40,367 nt of DNA from Caulobacterales bacterium (GTDB taxonomy: Bacteria > Pseudomonadota > Alphaproteobacteria > Caulobacterales > Caulobacteraceae), in contig CANJID010000040.1 of assembly GCA_947474395.1 (NCBI GenBank), forward strand, positions 1 through 40,367, read 5' to 3'. Each line of letters starts with the position of its first letter. Positions within the stretch are counted from its first letter, which is position 1. Below, in pieces: positions 1 through 7,090 of this stretch. The notes under the pieces were generated by a model. It was not told the DNA's origin, searched no databases, and saw only the letters and a program-made list of their open reading frames with translations. The translations under genes were made by a program, and so were the position numbers.

Positions 1-1
1 A

Positions 2-160
2 AAGACCGAGCGGGTCCACCACCGGGTCTACGCCACCAGGGACGAGGCCCGGCGCGATCTGTTCGGATACATCGAGGGCTTCTACAATCCCCGCCGCCTG
101 CACTCAGCCCTGGGCTACATCAGCCCAGCCGAGGCCGAGCGTAGGCGTAGAGCGGCTTAA
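2..160 (+). CDS. IS3 transposase OrfB, C-terminal fragment
   Basis: This is the last 52 codons and stop of the OrfB (DDE integrase) transposase of IS copy 1; the start lies before the window. The reading frame begins KTERVHHRVYATRDEARRD and includes the FYNPRRLHSALGY motif typical of the IS3 integrase C-terminus. Compared with the copy at 5854-6714, a duplicated hexamer adds two arginines, so the tail reads AERRRRAA instead of AERRAA. The catalytic Asp and Glu residues are outside the visible part. Whether this copy is active cannot be judged. Confidence 0.85.
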   Translation, partial: KTERVHHRVYATRDEARRDLFGYIEGFYNPRRLHSALGYISPAEAERRRRAA

Positions 161-176
161 CCCCGTCCACTTATTC

Positions 177-184
177 GGGGGAGG
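177..184 (+). promoter_or_regulatory. Possible IS-supplied ribosome binding site for cfa
   Basis: GGGGGAGG lies in the terminal inverted repeat of IS copy 1, 11 nt before the ATG of the cyclopropane-fatty-acid synthase gene. No other purine-rich site lies between the IS tip (188) and the ATG (196). The IS end therefore appears to provide the translation signal, and perhaps transcription by read-through from the transposase gene. The spacing is longer than ideal, so this is an inference. Confidence 0.4.
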
Positions 185-195
185 ATCAAGGTCTT

Positions 196-1404
196 ATGCG
201 CAAGACCATTCGTTTCGGCCGGCTGCGGCTGACCGAGGCGAACGGTGCTTCTGAGGTCTACGGCGACGGCTCAGGGCCGGAGCTGCACATGCGGCTTTTG
301 CCCGGCGCAGCGCTCAAACTTGCTCTCAATCCGAACCTCAAGCTTGGCGAATGTTTCGTCGACGGCGAGGTGATTCTGGAGCAGGGCGACGTCTACGAGC
401 TCCTGGACCTGATCGCCCGCAATCTGCTCGCCACCCGCAAGCCCCGCACCTGGTTCGACGACCTGCGCTTCGCCACGCTGCGGCGGCTGCAGCAGATGAA
501 CGACCGGGTCGCGGCCCGGCGCAACGTCGCCCATCACTACGACCTCTCCTACGACCTCTACCGGCGCTTCCTCGATCCGGACATGCAGTACTCCTGCGCC
601 TACTTCCCCTATCCGGGGGCGAGCCTGGAGGAGGCGCAGGTCGCCAAGAAGGCCCACCTGGCGGCCAAGCTCGACCTCAAGCCCGGACAGAAGCTGCTCG
701 ACATCGGCAGCGGCTGGGGCGGCCTGGGGCTCACCCTCGCCGAGGACATTCCCGACGGCCAGGTGCTGGGGGTGACCCTCAGCCAGGAGCAGCTGGCGAT
801 CGCCCGCCAACGCGCCGAGGCCAAGGGCGTGGCGAACAGCGTCCGTTTCGAACTGTGCGACTACCGCGACGTCACTGGCCCCTTCGACCGCATCGTTTCG
901 GTCGGGATGTTCGAGCACGTGGGCCAGCCGCACTATCAGGAGTTCTTCGACCACATCGCCCGGCTGCTGGCGGACGACGGGGTGGCGGTGATCCACTCGA
1001 TCGGGCGCAAGAACCCGCCGGGCATCACCCAGCCCTGGATCGCCAAATATATCTTCCCCGGCGGCTACATCCCGGCCCTGTCGGAGGTGCTGCCCGCGAT
1101 CGAGCGCGCGGGGCTCTGGGTCACCGACATCGAGATCCTGCGCCTGCACTACGCCGAGACCCTTCGCGAATGGCGGCGGCGGTTCATCGCCCAGCGCGAG
1201 GAGATCGCCGGCCTCTACGACGAGCGGTTCTGCCGGATGTGGGAATATTATCTGGCGATCAGCGAGATCGGCTTCCGTCACCTCGGCCTGATGAACTTCC
1301 AGGTGCAGCTGACCAAGAAGGTCGACGCCCTGCCGCTGACCCGCGACTACATCACCGCCGCCGAGGCGCCCCGGGTGCCCAAACGCGGTTCTCGGGCGGC
1401 CTAG
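196..1404 (+). CDS. cfa: Cyclopropane-fatty-acyl-phospholipid synthase
   Basis: This S-adenosylmethionine-dependent enzyme adds a methylene bridge to unsaturated acyl chains of membrane phospholipids. The 402-residue protein has an N-terminal lipid-binding region with the family signature LALNPNLKLGECFVDG, then a Rossmann methyltransferase core with motif I LLDIGSGWGG at residues 167-176, followed by VGMFEHVG and FPGGYIP. These are classic CFA synthase features. The ATG lies 8 bp past the end of an insertion sequence, and family members often carry about ten more residues before the GRL segment. The insertion may therefore have removed the native start and promoter, with translation now using an IS-borne site. 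The TAG stop is the first triplet of a dispersed repeat. The enzyme identity is solid; an intact N-terminus is uncertain. Confidence 0.93.
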   Translation: MRKTIRFGRLRLTEANGASEVYGDGSGPELHMRLLPGAALKLALNPNLKLGECFVDGEVILEQGDVYELLDLIARNLLATRKPRTWFDDLRFATLRRLQQMNDRVAARRNVAHHYDLSYDLYRRFLDPDMQYSCAYFPYPGASLEEAQVAKKAHLAAKLDLKPGQKLLDIGSGWGGLGLTLAEDIPDGQVLGVTLSQEQLAIARQRAEAKGVANSVRFELCDYRDVTGPFDRIVSVGMFEHVGQPHYQEFFDHIARLLADDGVAVIHSIGRKNPPGITQPWIAKYIFPGGYIPALSEVLPAIERAGLWVTDIEILRLHYAETLREWRRRFIAQREEIAGLYDERFCRMWEYYLAISEIGFRHLGLMNFQVQLTKKVDALPLTRDYITAAEAPRVPKRGSRAA

Positions 1405-1536
1405 AGCCTTTTAGGGTCGGATGGAATCATCTGACCCGTGTAAAAAGGCTCTAATTCAAGCATTTGAGCGCGTTCGAGCGGCGAGCCGAAGGCCGGCGAA
1501 GCCAAACCGCTCACACTTTCGCCTAACGCGCTCTAG
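1402..1536. repeat. Dispersed two-module palindromic repeat, copy 1
   Basis: Module A (1402-1453) is an inverted repeat bounded by TAGAGCCTTTT and AAAAGGCTCTA, with an inner GATGGAATCATCTGA palindrome. Module B (about 1466-1536) begins GAGCGCGTT and ends AACGCGCTCTAG, enclosing the conserved CTCACACTTTCGCCT. Here module B carries about 20 extra bases in its central GCGGCGA...ACCGC hairpin compared with the copies near 7261 and 23472. The cfa stop codon is the first three bases of module A. The element could fold into two hairpins in RNA and may act as a bidirectional terminator or transcript-end structure, though this is inferred. Confidence 0.85.
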
Positions 1537-1620
1537 CCCCTAAACATTCTCCCAGGGTTTTGTGCGCAGACTGGGCCGGGGCAAGCTGGCCCGAATCGGC
1601 GCGGGGGTTTGGGAGTACGG

Positions 1621-2610
1621 ATGGCGGGGCGGGTCCGCGCGGCTGTTTCGTGGTTCGTCTTCGTCCTCGCCCTGGTTCCGGCGGCGCTCGCCCTCGCGGC
1701 CCTGGGCGGCGCCTGGAACGGTCGGCTCGACCTCCTGACCCACCTGTCGACCCTGACTTTCACGGCCGCGGCCGTACTGCTGGCCGTCGCCTCGCGTGTC
1801 GGCGGACCGGCGCGGCGGGGGAGCCTGGGCGTCACGCTCCTGACCCTGGTCTGCGCCGGCGCGCTGATGGGGCCCGACATCGCCCGGAGCTTCGCGCCGA
1901 AATCCCGCGCCGCCCCGACCCTGACCCTGATGACCCTCAACCTCTGGCCCGAGAACGTCGATCCGGAGGGGACGGCGCGCATCGTCCTCGCCGCCGATCC
2001 GGACGTGGTGGTGCTGGAGGAGGCTACGGCCAAGGGCCAGATCGCCGCTCACGCCATCCGGGCGCGCTATCCCTACGGCGTCGGCTGCGAGGGCCCGACC
2101 GAGTGCGCCCTGGCCATCTATTCGAAGCTGCCCATCGCGGCGGGGGAGGCCAAGGCGCAGGACTGGAACCGCCGGCCCTTCGACACCCTGCGCACCGCCT
2201 GGGCGCGGATCGAGGCGCCGGGCAAGCCGCCCTTCACCGTGGTCGCCACCCGCTACGGCACGCCCTCGGCGCCTTGGCTGCAGCGGGACCAGAGGCGGCG
2301 GCTTGCCACCTTCCTGGGACAATTCGACCGGTCGAGCCTGATCCTGGCGGGGGACTTCAACTCAAGCCCCTGGTCCTTCGCCATGCGCGAGCAGGACCGG
2401 CTGCTGCAGGGGCTGGAACGCCGCACCCGCGCCCTGCCCACATGGCCGGCGCGCTGGCCAATTCGCGGGTTTGGGGGCAGGGCCGAGCCTGTGCCCTTGA
2501 TCCCCATAGACCACGTCTACGCGGGGGCGAGTTGGAAGACCGTCTCGGTGAAACGCGGCCCGCGCACGGGCTCGGACCACTATCCGGTGATCGTCGCCCT
2601 GGCGCGGTAG
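1621..2610 (+). CDS. Membrane-anchored endonuclease/exonuclease/phosphatase family protein
   Basis: The 329-residue protein has three hydrophobic segments in its first 90 residues (about 8-30, 41-58 and 68-85) and then a DNase I-like fold. Visible family motifs are LMTLNLW, a VVLEEA metal-ligand strand, GDFNSSPWS with Asp245 and Asn247, and GSDHYP with Asp319-His320. Members of this fold hydrolyse phosphodiester bonds in nucleic acids, lipids or phosphoinositides, so the substrate cannot be assigned. The membrane anchor suggests an envelope role. ATG 1621 is preferred over an upstream in-frame TTG at 1609 because GGGAG at 1611-1615 is well placed for it. The stop lies 3 bp from the end of the convergent cyclophilin gene. 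Confidence 0.88.
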   Translation: MAGRVRAAVSWFVFVLALVPAALALAALGGAWNGRLDLLTHLSTLTFTAAAVLLAVASRVGGPARRGSLGVTLLTLVCAGALMGPDIARSFAPKSRAAPTLTLMTLNLWPENVDPEGTARIVLAADPDVVVLEEATAKGQIAAHAIRARYPYGVGCEGPTECALAIYSKLPIAAGEAKAQDWNRRPFDTLRTAWARIEAPGKPPFTVVATRYGTPSAPWLQRDQRRRLATFLGQFDRSSLILAGDFNSSPWSFAMREQDRLLQGLERRTRALPTWPARWPIRGFGGRAEPVPLIPIDHVYAGASWKTVSVKRGPRTGSDHYPVIVALAR

Positions 2611-2613
2611 AGG

Positions 2614-3081
2614 TTACGCGTCCGCGGCGACCTTCATGGTGACGATGCGCCCCGGATTGGCGGGGGGCTCGCCCTTGGGCAGGGCGTCGACGGCCTCCAT
2701 GCCCTCGGTCACCTCGCCCCAGACGGTGTACTGGCCGTCGAGGAAGCGGGCGTCGTCGAAGCAGATGAAGAACTGGCTGTTGGCCGAGTCCGGCATGGCG
2801 GAACGCGCCATGGAGCAGACGCCGCGCACGTGGGGGACGTTGTTGAATTCGGCCTTGAGGTTCGGCTTGGAGGACTTGCCGGTGCCGGTGCCGGTGGGAT
2901 CGCCGCCCTGGGCCATGAAGCCCGGGATGACCCGGTGGAACACCACGCCGTCGTAGAAGCCTTCCCGCGCCAGCTCCTTGATGCGCGCCACATGGCCGGG
3001 CGCGACGTCGGGGCGCAGCTTGATGGTGACCGGGCCGGTCTCCAGGTTCAGAAGCAGGGTGTTCTCGGGATCGTCGGCCAT
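2614..3081 (-). CDS. Peptidyl-prolyl cis-trans isomerase, cyclophilin type
   Basis: This 155-residue protein is a single cyclophilin domain that catalyses cis-trans isomerisation of Xaa-Pro bonds during folding. Motifs are VVFHRVIPGFMAQGGDPTG (catalytic Arg in FHRV, residues 48-51), the SMARS strand, NSQFFICF and FLDGQYTVWG. It has no signal peptide, so it is probably cytoplasmic. An AGAGAG stretch upstream is the likely ribosome binding site. The gene is convergent with the endonuclease-fold gene and divergent from the lytic transglycosylase gene. Length and motifs are typical of bacterial PpiB-like proteins. Confidence 0.96.
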   Translation of the reverse strand: MADDPENTLLLNLETGPVTIKLRPDVAPGHVARIKELAREGFYDGVVFHRVIPGFMAQGGDPTGTGTGKSSKPNLKAEFNNVPHVRGVCSMARSAMPDSANSQFFICFDDARFLDGQYTVWGEVTEGMEAVDALPKGEPPANPGRIVTMKVAADA

Positions 3082-3165
3082 CTGTCGGCTCTCTCTTGCA
3101 GGGGAACGGGGCCTTCTAGCGGCGGATCCGTGAGAGGGCCAGGGGTGAGGCGGGTGAACGCATCG

Positions 3166-3173
3166 TTAACCAT
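3166..3173 (+). promoter_or_regulatory. CtrA-type half site TTAACCAT
   Basis: TTAACCAT lies 20 bp before the start of the lytic transglycosylase gene. This octamer is a known form of the CtrA cell-cycle regulator motif in alphaproteobacteria. A single octamer can occur by chance, so binding here is a hypothesis. Confidence 0.3.
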
Positions 3174-3193
3174 GCGCCCGGCAATTCTTGCCC

Positions 3194-3997
3194 ATGAGTG
3201 CGACTCCCATAACCGGCTTCGGCGCCATCGAGGGCGCGGTCCGCAAGGCCGCCAGCGCCACGGGCATCAAGTTCGACTTCCTGATGCGCACCGCAAAGCG
3301 CGAGAGCGGCTTCGATACCGGGGCCAAGGCGCCCACGTCCTCGGCGGCCGGCCTGTTCCAGTTCGTCGAGCAGACCTGGATGGCCACGCTGAAACAGCAT
3401 GGGGGCGCCCACGGCTATTCCGATTACGCCGACCTGATCCAGAAGGGCGGCGACGGGCGCTACCGGGTGGCGGACGACGCCGCCCGCCAGGCGGTCTTAG
3501 GGTTGCGCTACGACGCCCACGCCTCGGCCCTGATGGCCGGCGAACTCGCCTCCGACCATGCCGCCTACCTCCGGGGCCGCGTGGGCCGCGAGCCGACCGG
3601 CGGCGAGCTCTACATGGCTCACTTCCTGGGGCCGCAGGGCTCGGCCCGGCTGATCGAGGCCAATGAGGCGACGCCCGGTGCGGCCGCGGCCTCCCTGTTC
3701 CCCGAAGCGGCGTCGGCCAATCGCTCGGTGTTCTACCGCGACGGTCGGCCCCTGACGGTGGCGGAGGTCTACACCGGCCTCGCCAACACCACGGGCGACG
3801 GAGGCGTGACGGCTCCGCGGGACGCCCTGTTCGCGTCCGATGCGGGGTCCGCCCGCGACGCCCGCAAGAGCGCGGAGGCCGAGCTGATCCGCATGCTCCT
3901 GGACCAGGGGAACGGCATGGCCGGCCCCGCCGGGTCGATGTTCTCGGCCGAGATGCTGTCCATGCTCTCGCAGGCCCGCAAGGAGCGCGACGGCTAA
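3194..3997 (+). CDS. Lytic transglycosylase domain protein
   Basis: The 267-residue protein carries an SLT/lysozyme-like domain in its first half, with the catalytic Glu in KRESGF (Glu37) and the SSAAGLFQFVEQTW segment typical of peptidoglycan lytic transglycosylases. Such enzymes cut the glycan strand with formation of 1,6-anhydro-muramic ends, often to let flagella, pili or secretion machinery through the wall. No signal peptide is obvious, so export may need a partner; this is a common feature of flagellar-type members. The second half is Ala-rich, with no recognised domain. ATG 3194 is used rather than the in-frame TTG at 3188. A CtrA-like octamer lies just upstream. Confidence 0.85.
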   Translation: MSATPITGFGAIEGAVRKAASATGIKFDFLMRTAKRESGFDTGAKAPTSSAAGLFQFVEQTWMATLKQHGGAHGYSDYADLIQKGGDGRYRVADDAARQAVLGLRYDAHASALMAGELASDHAAYLRGRVGREPTGGELYMAHFLGPQGSARLIEANEATPGAAAASLFPEAASANRSVFYRDGRPLTVAEVYTGLANTTGDGGVTAPRDALFASDAGSARDARKSAEAELIRMLLDQGNGMAGPAGSMFSAEMLSMLSQARKERDG

Positions 3998-3999
3998 GC

Positions 4000-4014
4000 T
4001 TAAGCTCAAGGTAA
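4000..4014 (+). promoter_or_regulatory. Near-consensus CtrA box (TTAA-N7-GTAA)
   Basis: TTAAGCTCAAGGTAA differs by one base from the full CtrA consensus TTAA-N7-TTAA. It lies 70 bp before the preferred start of the DUF2336 gene, immediately after the stop of the transglycosylase gene. Together with the octamer at 3166 it suggests cell-cycle control of this gene pair, but no experiment is visible. Confidence 0.3.
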
Positions 4015-4084
4015 AGGGCTCATTAAGCCTGTCGGGCCCATGATCGGCTCAGGCGTGGGAGTCGCGCCGAGCATGGGGGAATCC

Positions 4085-5236
4085 ATGACCACCACCCGAT
4101 CCGCCCTGAGCGACGCGGACGTCCGCATGCTGGTGCGAGGCGCCACCGAAGACGAGCGCGCCGCCGCCGCCCACAAGCTCTGCCGCCGCATCGACGCCGG
4201 CCTGGACGAGAGCGAAAGGGAAGCCGGCGCCGAGGTCCTGCGCCTGATGGCCGCCGACGCCACCGAGCTGGTGCGCCGGGCGCTCGCCGTCACTTTGAAA
4301 TCCTCGCCGAACCTGCCGCACGACGTGGCCCTGAAGCTGGCCGCCGACATCGACACCATCGCGGTGCCGATCCTCTATCACTCGCCGGTGTTCGACGATA
4401 ACGACCTGGCCGAGATCGTCCGCACCATGGGGGCGATGAAGCAGACCGCCATCGCCAAGCGCACGACCCTGTCCGAGACCGTCACCACCGCCATCGCCAA
4501 GTTCGGTTGCGAGGACGCGGTGCGGACCGCCTGCGCCAACGACAACGCCATGTTCGGCGAAGGCGGGCTGAAGGCCGCCGTGGACCGCTTCGCCGAGAGC
4601 GAGGGCGTGACCACCGCCATCGCCTTCCGCAAGATGCTGCCCCTGTCGATCTCCGAGCGCCTGGTGGACCTGGTCTCCGATTCGGTTCGCCAGCATCTGG
4701 TCGATCACCACTCGCTGTCGCCGCAGACGGCCCTGAAGATCGCCGTCGGCGCCAAAGAGCGGGCCACCGTGGACCTGGTGGACCAGGCCGGCCGCGCCTC
4801 GGACCTGGCCGCCTTCTGCACGCACCTGAACAAGGCCGGCCGACTCAGCTCGTCGCTGTTGCTGCGGGCCGTCGCCCACGGGCACATGGCCTTCTTCGAA
4901 TGGTCGCTGGCCGAGCTGTCGGGGGTGCCGCACCACCGCACCTGGCTGATGGTGCACGACGCCGGCGCCCTGGGGCTCAAGGCGATCTATGAGCGGGCGG
5001 GCCTGCCGCAGCGGATGTTCCAGGCGTTCAGGGTGGCCGTGGACACCTATCACGAGCTGCAGGCGGACGGGAACCTGGTCGACATGGGCCGCTTCCAGGA
5101 ACACATGCTGCAACGCTTCCTGACCACGCCGAGCCCCACGCACCGTGAGGACCTCGACTACCTGCTGGAGCGCCTCGACCGTATCGGGCGCCGTCCCGAG
5201 GAGTTCATCGCGCGCAACTCCGGCCGGGCGGCCTGA
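4085..5236 (+). CDS. DUF2336 domain-containing protein
   Basis: The 383-residue protein matches the alphaproteobacterial DUF2336 family, recognised from LSDADVRMLVRGATEDERAA at its start and the helical HEAT-like pairs that follow, such as FDDNDLAEIVRT. It is soluble, almost entirely helical and without catalytic motifs; a protein-interaction role is plausible but unproven. ATG 4085 is preferred because GGGGGA lies 4 bp before it and homologous proteins start near the LSDADV segment. In-frame ATGs at 4040 and 4073 are alternatives. It is separate from the transglycosylase but on the same strand, with a CtrA-like box between the two. Confidence 0.82.
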   Translation: MTTTRSALSDADVRMLVRGATEDERAAAAHKLCRRIDAGLDESEREAGAEVLRLMAADATELVRRALAVTLKSSPNLPHDVALKLAADIDTIAVPILYHSPVFDDNDLAEIVRTMGAMKQTAIAKRTTLSETVTTAIAKFGCEDAVRTACANDNAMFGEGGLKAAVDRFAESEGVTTAIAFRKMLPLSISERLVDLVSDSVRQHLVDHHSLSPQTALKIAVGAKERATVDLVDQAGRASDLAAFCTHLNKAGRLSSSLLLRAVAHGHMAFFEWSLAELSGVPHHRTWLMVHDAGALGLKAIYERAGLPQRMFQAFRVAVDTYHELQADGNLVDMGRFQEHMLQRFLTTPSPTHREDLDYLLERLDRIGRRPEEFIARNSGRAA

Positions 5237-5302
5237 CCGGCGTTTTCCGGACCCTTCCAGACAAAGGAAAAAAGGCTGTGTTCACGTTGAGTGTGGGTGG
5301 CC

Positions 5303-5825
5303 TCAAAAGTCGGGAAAGCGCGCGTCCAGATCGGGCACCACATAACCTTCATCGTGCTTCACGAACCGAAACGCGGCTTTGATCATGCCGAACAGCAGAG
5401 CGTCTTGAACGCCCGTATCGCCGCCTCCCCCTACGAGCAATTGACCGCTCGCCCCCTTATCCCAAGTGATCTGCAAGCCATCAGTTTTGTTGCCCACGTG
5501 AGCTACCGCGCTTTGAAAACTATAGAGTTCCCGCAAGGGTCCGATATCGACGCCTAAGGCTTCCAGCCGTTTGCGAACCTCCACCGGTTTCAGGCTTTGC
5601 TCTGCCTCATAGTGAGAGGCAGTTGTGGGGTCTTTCACAACAAGCCAGTAGAAAGCCGCCGCCTCCAAGGCGGCGCGAGAGCAATTGAAGGCATCAAGCA
5701 GCAGCCCTCTCTCGATCAGCATTAGTTGGGAGAACTGGTGGTTGATGAATCGGGCCGTCAGGGCGAGTCGGACAAGGCTCGGATCACACCATCCCTTGAA
5801 CCGAAATGACGCTTGATCGCTGGGC
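5303..5825 (-). pseudogene. Unknown protein gene, 3' part, interrupted by IS3 insertion
   Basis: This is the larger part of a gene split by the IS at 5826-7090. The frame is open from the IS edge to the stop at 5303, encoding about 173 residues, starting PSDQASFRFKGW. Removing the IS and one copy of the GGC target duplication joins it in frame to the 71-bp piece at 7091-7161, giving a 196-residue protein. The product is helical, with segments LLLDAFNCSRAALEAAAFYW and LYSFQSAVAHVGN that recall HEPN-like or DUF5677-like proteins, but I cannot assign a family. A shorter product could start at the internal ATG at 5722. Function is unknown. Confidence 0.85.
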
Positions 5826-5852
5826 TGATCCTCCCCCGAATAAGTGGACGGG
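5826..5852 (-). repeat. IS3 right terminal inverted repeat
   Basis: Tip sequence TGATCCTCCCCCGAATAAG, continuing GTGGACGGG across the segment. It is 30 bp downstream of the OrfB stop in the element's orientation and is identical to the end of IS copy 1 at 162-188 on the other strand. Confidence 0.9.
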
Positions 5853-5853
5853 G

Positions 5854-6714
5854 TTAAGCCGCTCTACGCTCGGCCTCGGCTGGGCTGATGTAGCCCAGGG
5901 CTGAGTGCAGGCGGCGGGGATTGTAGAAGCCCTCGATGTATCCGAACAGATCGCGCCGGGCCTCGTCCCTGGTGGCGTAGACCCGGTGGTGGACCCGCTC
6001 GGTCTTTAGGGTGTGGAAGAAGCTCTCCATTGGGGCGTTGTCCCAGCAGTCGCCCTTGCGGCTCATCGACGGCGTAATCCCCGATGCAGCAAGGGCCTGG
6101 CGGTAGGCCTCGGCGGCGTATTGGATGCCGCGGTCGGAGTGGTGGACCAGCCCCGGCGCGGGCCGCTGGCGCTCGATGGCCATGTTGAGGGCGTCCAGCG
6201 CGATCTCGGTGTGCAGGGTCTGGCGCATGGACCAGCCGACGATCTTGCGGGTGTGCATGTCGAGGATCGCCGCGAGGTAGAGCCAACCTTCGCCGGTGGG
6301 GATGTAGGTGAGGTCGGCTAGCCAGATCTGGTTGGGGGCCGCCGCCTGGAAGTTACGGGCGAGCCTGTTGGGCGCGATCGGATAGCCATGACGGCTGTCG
6401 GTGGTCCTGGCCCGACGCGGCAGGGCGGCCAGGCCGCGAAGGCCCGCACGGCGCATCAGCCGCTCGATCCGGGAGCGCCCGACGCGGCGGCCATGGCCGC
6501 GCAGGATGGCGTGCACGCGGGGCGAGCCGTAGGTCCCGCTGCTCTCGGCGTGGATCAGGCGGATGTCCTCGGTCAGGGCGGCGTTGGCCGTGGCCCGTGG
6601 GCTCTGCGGCCGCCCGCGCCAGGCGTAGTAACCGCTGGCCGACAGGCCCAGCACGGTGCACATCAGCCGAACCGGCCAGACCTTGCGATGCTCATCGACG
6701 AACCCGAACCTCAT
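5854..6714 (-). CDS. IS3 transposase OrfB (DDE integrase domain)
   Basis: This is the catalytic half of the IS3 transposase, 286 residues. An N-terminal HTH_21-like region (GTYGSPRVHAILRGHGRRVG) is followed by the retroviral-type integrase core. The catalytic triad is visible in WLADLTYIPTGEGW (Asp), VHHSDRGIQYA (Asp) and SRKGDCWDNAPMESFFHTLK (Glu). OrfB overlaps OrfA by 4 bp (ATGA) in the -1 frame, and the frame is open upstream to the A7 slip site, so the active enzyme is probably an OrfAB fusion made by frameshifting. No inactivating mutation is seen. Confidence 0.96.
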   Translation of the reverse strand: MRFGFVDEHRKVWPVRLMCTVLGLSASGYYAWRGRPQSPRATANAALTEDIRLIHAESSGTYGSPRVHAILRGHGRRVGRSRIERLMRRAGLRGLAALPRRARTTDSRHGYPIAPNRLARNFQAAAPNQIWLADLTYIPTGEGWLYLAAILDMHTRKIVGWSMRQTLHTEIALDALNMAIERQRPAPGLVHHSDRGIQYAAEAYRQALAASGITPSMSRKGDCWDNAPMESFFHTLKTERVHHRVYATRDEARRDLFGYIEGFYNPRRLHSALGYISPAEAERRAA

Positions 6715-7028
6715 CGGGAGGCCGCTCCGAGGATGAGCGCGGCTTTTTTTAGGATGTCGCGCTCCATGCGCAGCCGGTCGTTATCACGGCGCAGGCGGGC
6801 GTTCTCGGCCGCTAGGTCAGACGGCGACGGGGCCGGCGCTTGCGTGTTGGGGCGCCTCGCCGTCCCCGTCGCCTGCGTCCCATACTGCATCATCCACCGG
6901 CGCAGCACCGTCTCGTGCAGCCCCAGCTCGGTGGCGACCCGGCCCGGCGACAGGCCGCTGCTGGAGACCCGATCAACGGCCTCGCGCTTGAATGCGTCCG
7001 GGAAAATCCGGCGCTGACGACGTTCCAT
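6711..7028 (-). CDS. IS3 transposase OrfA (DNA-binding helix-turn-helix)
   Basis: A 105-residue protein with an N-terminal helix-turn-helix of the HTH_Tnp_1 type (residues about 8-50, ELGLHETVLRRWM) and a C-terminal leucine-zipper-like helix (LAAENARLRRDNDRLRMER) used for multimerisation. OrfA recognises the terminal repeats and regulates transposition. It ends ILKKAALILGAASR, and the AAAAAAA run encoding part of LKK is the slippage site that joins it to OrfB. Confidence 0.95.
   Translation of the reverse strand: MERRQRRIFPDAFKREAVDRVSSSGLSPGRVATELGLHETVLRRWMMQYGTQATGTARRPNTQAPAPSPSDLAAENARLRRDNDRLRMERDILKKAALILGAASR
6744..6750 (-). other. Programmed -1 frameshift site (A7) in IS3
   Basis: On the minus strand the sequence reads CTAAAAAAAGCC, with OrfA codons CTA-AAA-AAA-GCC. 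This is an A-AAA-AAA slippery heptamer. A -1 slip here enters the OrfB frame, which is open from this point through the OrfB ATG, giving an OrfAB fusion of the kind used by IS3-family elements. Confidence 0.75.
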
Positions 7029-7063
7029 CCGACACTCCTCTCCAGCTCCGAAAAGCTAGCATG

Positions 7064-7090
7064 GGTGTCCACTGAAACGAGGGAGGATCA
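7064..7090 (-). repeat. IS3 left terminal inverted repeat
   Basis: On the minus strand this begins TGATCCTCCCTCGTTTCAG and then GTGGACACC, matching the right repeat at the first ten bases, the CG and the GTGGAC block. It precedes OrfA by 35 bp and should contain or adjoin the element's promoter. Confidence 0.88.

Larger units (their letters stand above)
1..188 (+). mobile_element. IS3-family element, right end only (copy 1, cut by window edge)
   Basis: This is the terminal 188 bp of an IS3-family insertion sequence. It matches, base for base, the right end of the complete copy at 5826-7090 (there on the minus strand), except for a 6-bp tandem duplication near the end of the transposase gene. 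The element ends in GGATCA at 183-188, the reverse complement of the TGATCC tip of the other copy. The bases after it (AGG) would be its target duplication, but the left end lies outside the window, so this cannot be checked. Confidence 0.9.
5826..7090 (-). mobile_element. Complete IS3-family insertion sequence (copy 2)
   Basis: A 1265-bp element with imperfect terminal inverted repeats of about 27 bp. Both tips begin TGATCCTCCC and share CG and GTGGAC further in. It encodes overlapping OrfA and OrfB with a poly-A slippage site between them. The 3-bp direct repeat GGC at 5823-5825 and 7091-7093 is the target duplication. Insertion split a gene whose frame is restored exactly when the element and one GGC are removed. 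The last 182 bp are the same as copy 1 at the start of the window, apart from a 6-bp duplication in copy 1. Confidence 0.96.

Noticed and set aside
3178-3192. Sigma-54 promoter before the transglycosylase gene
   Set aside because: GG and GC elements are 8 rather than 10 bases apart, and the site would place the start of transcription at the start codon.
5240-5302. Fourth copy of the dispersed repeat (AAAAAAGGCTGTGTTCA resembles a module A arm)
   Set aside because: Only about ten bases match, with no partner arm and no module B.
1-7090. Composite transposon made of the two IS3 copies and the DNA between them
   Set aside because: Copy 2 has its own 3-bp target duplication and interrupts a gene whose halves join exactly, so it inserted as a single element. 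The genes between look chromosomal.
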